Position numbers and translations under genes: made by a program
Shown: positions 63,598 through 64,000 of the stretch, in pieces
How positions within the stretch are numbered: the stretch's first letter is position 1
Layout: every line of letters begins with the position of its first letter
Origin: 3107 sp965216225
GTDB lineage: Bacteria; Pseudomonadota; Alphaproteobacteria; Rhodobacterales; Rhodobacteraceae
Direction: 5' to 3'
NCBI GenBank assembly: GCA_965216225.1
Contig: CBDCFF010000030.1
Coordinates: forward strand, 162,565 to 226,564
Length of the DNA: 64,000 nucleotides
The notes under the pieces: generated by a model
The model's input: only the letters and a program-made list of their open reading frames with translations
Databases searched by the model: none
What the model was told of the DNA's origin: nothing

Positions 63598-64000
63598 ATG
63601 CCGGACATTATCAAAGAGCTTGAACGCCGCCGCCGGACGGCCCGAATGGGCGGCGGGCAACACCGCATTGACAGCCAGCATGGCAAGGGCAAGCTGACCG
63701 CACGCGAACGCATCGAACTGTTGCTCGACGAAGGTTCGTTCGAGGAGTTCGACATGTTCGTCACCCACCGCTGCACCGATTTCGGGATGGCGGCGGAACG
63801 CCCCGCAGGCGATGGAGTCGTGACCGGCTGGGGAACGATCAACGGGCGCATGGTTTATGTCTTCAGTCAGGACTTTACCGTTTTCGGCGGTTCGCTGTCC
63901 GAAACCCATGCCGGGAAAATCTGCAAGGTCATGGATATGGCGATGCGCAACGGTGCGCCTGTCATCGGGATCAATGATTCCGGCGGCGCGCGGATTCAGG
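63598..64000 (+). CDS. pccB: propionyl-CoA carboxylase beta chain (partial, runs off the window)
   Basis: 134 residues from ATG 63598, cut by the window end. The start MPDIIKELERRRRTARMGGG, then KGKLTARERIELLLDEGSFE, DMFVTHRCTDFGM and VFSQDFTVFGGSLSETHAGK match the carboxyltransferase subunit of biotin-dependent propionyl-CoA carboxylase. The oxyanion-hole-type region VIGINDSGGARIQ is the last part visible. It feeds propionyl-CoA into methylmalonyl-CoA. Divergent from the glycosyltransferase gene. Confidence 0.93.
   Translation, partial: MPDIIKELERRRRTARMGGGQHRIDSQHGKGKLTARERIELLLDEGSFEEFDMFVTHRCTDFGMAAERPAGDGVVTGWGTINGRMVYVFSQDFTVFGGSLSETHAGKICKVMDMAMRNGAPVIGINDSGGARIQ

Overview
The window is a GC-rich bacterial chromosome segment, most likely from an alphaproteobacterium of the Rhodobacteraceae/Paracoccaceae type. 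This rests on overall gene content (choline ABC transporter plus bet genes, a type-II-like lumazine synthase remnant, an homoprotocatechuate cluster, UDP-sulfoquinovose synthase, glnE beside amtB) and on a tRNA-His gene that lacks the usual G at position -1 and has A73, a known trait of many alphaproteobacteria. No phage, plasmid or CRISPR hallmark was seen.

Layout. 1-2.9 kb: tRNA-Tyr followed by gene debris (GlxA-type regulator, HNH nuclease, IS3 remnant, IS481 copy 1). 2.9-8.1 kb: tRNA-Lys, dapF-mtaB, a ribH remnant, an inositol-monophosphatase-like protein with its metal ligands replaced, and a secreted TbpB-like lipoprotein. 8.2-15.7 kb: a tightly coupled six-gene operon (STAS, RsbW-like kinase with a membrane sensor, sensor-fused MFS transporter, orphan PF04392-type binding lipoprotein, GNAT, membrane SpoIIE/RsbU-type phosphatase). 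This is the best candidate for an undescribed system: a partner-switching circuit physically joined to a transporter. 16-20.3 kb: glnE and amtB. 20.5-28.8 kb: a methyltransferase, a TadG/VWA protein, a dpaL - M24 peptidase - Asp/Glu racemase operon, and adenine deaminase. 28.9-32.4 kb: IS481 copy 2 and a decayed hpa (4-hydroxyphenylacetate) cluster with intact hpaF and hpaR. 32.5-43.9 kb: a DNA methyltransferase-HNH fusion, a SAM methyltransferase, a membrane GT2/BcsB-like pair, sqdB cut by an IS630 element, and a hybrid kinase/LuxR regulator pair. 43.9-48.6 kb: nadD, a PBP4-type carboxypeptidase, valine-degradation remnants, a GCS2-type ligase and tRNA-His. 48.6-56 kb: a ruined sugar or compatible-solute uptake operon containing an IS110-type element and IS481 copy 3. 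56-62.2 kb: LysE/ArgO exporter, choVWX, betI, a gutted betC and betA. 62.3-64 kb: a frameshifted glycosyltransferase and the start of pccB.

Two themes run through the window. One is active gene decay: at least a dozen genes are truncated, frameshifted or hollowed out (both ends kept, middle lost), mostly in accessory catabolism and solute uptake, while core genes (dapF, mtaB, glnE, nadD, tRNAs) remain full length. The other is many short tandem duplications (6 to 75 bp) in unrelated genes. Together with five insertion sequences these suggest a lineage under relaxed selection, for example a recent host-associated or habitat-restricted one; that last step is inference.
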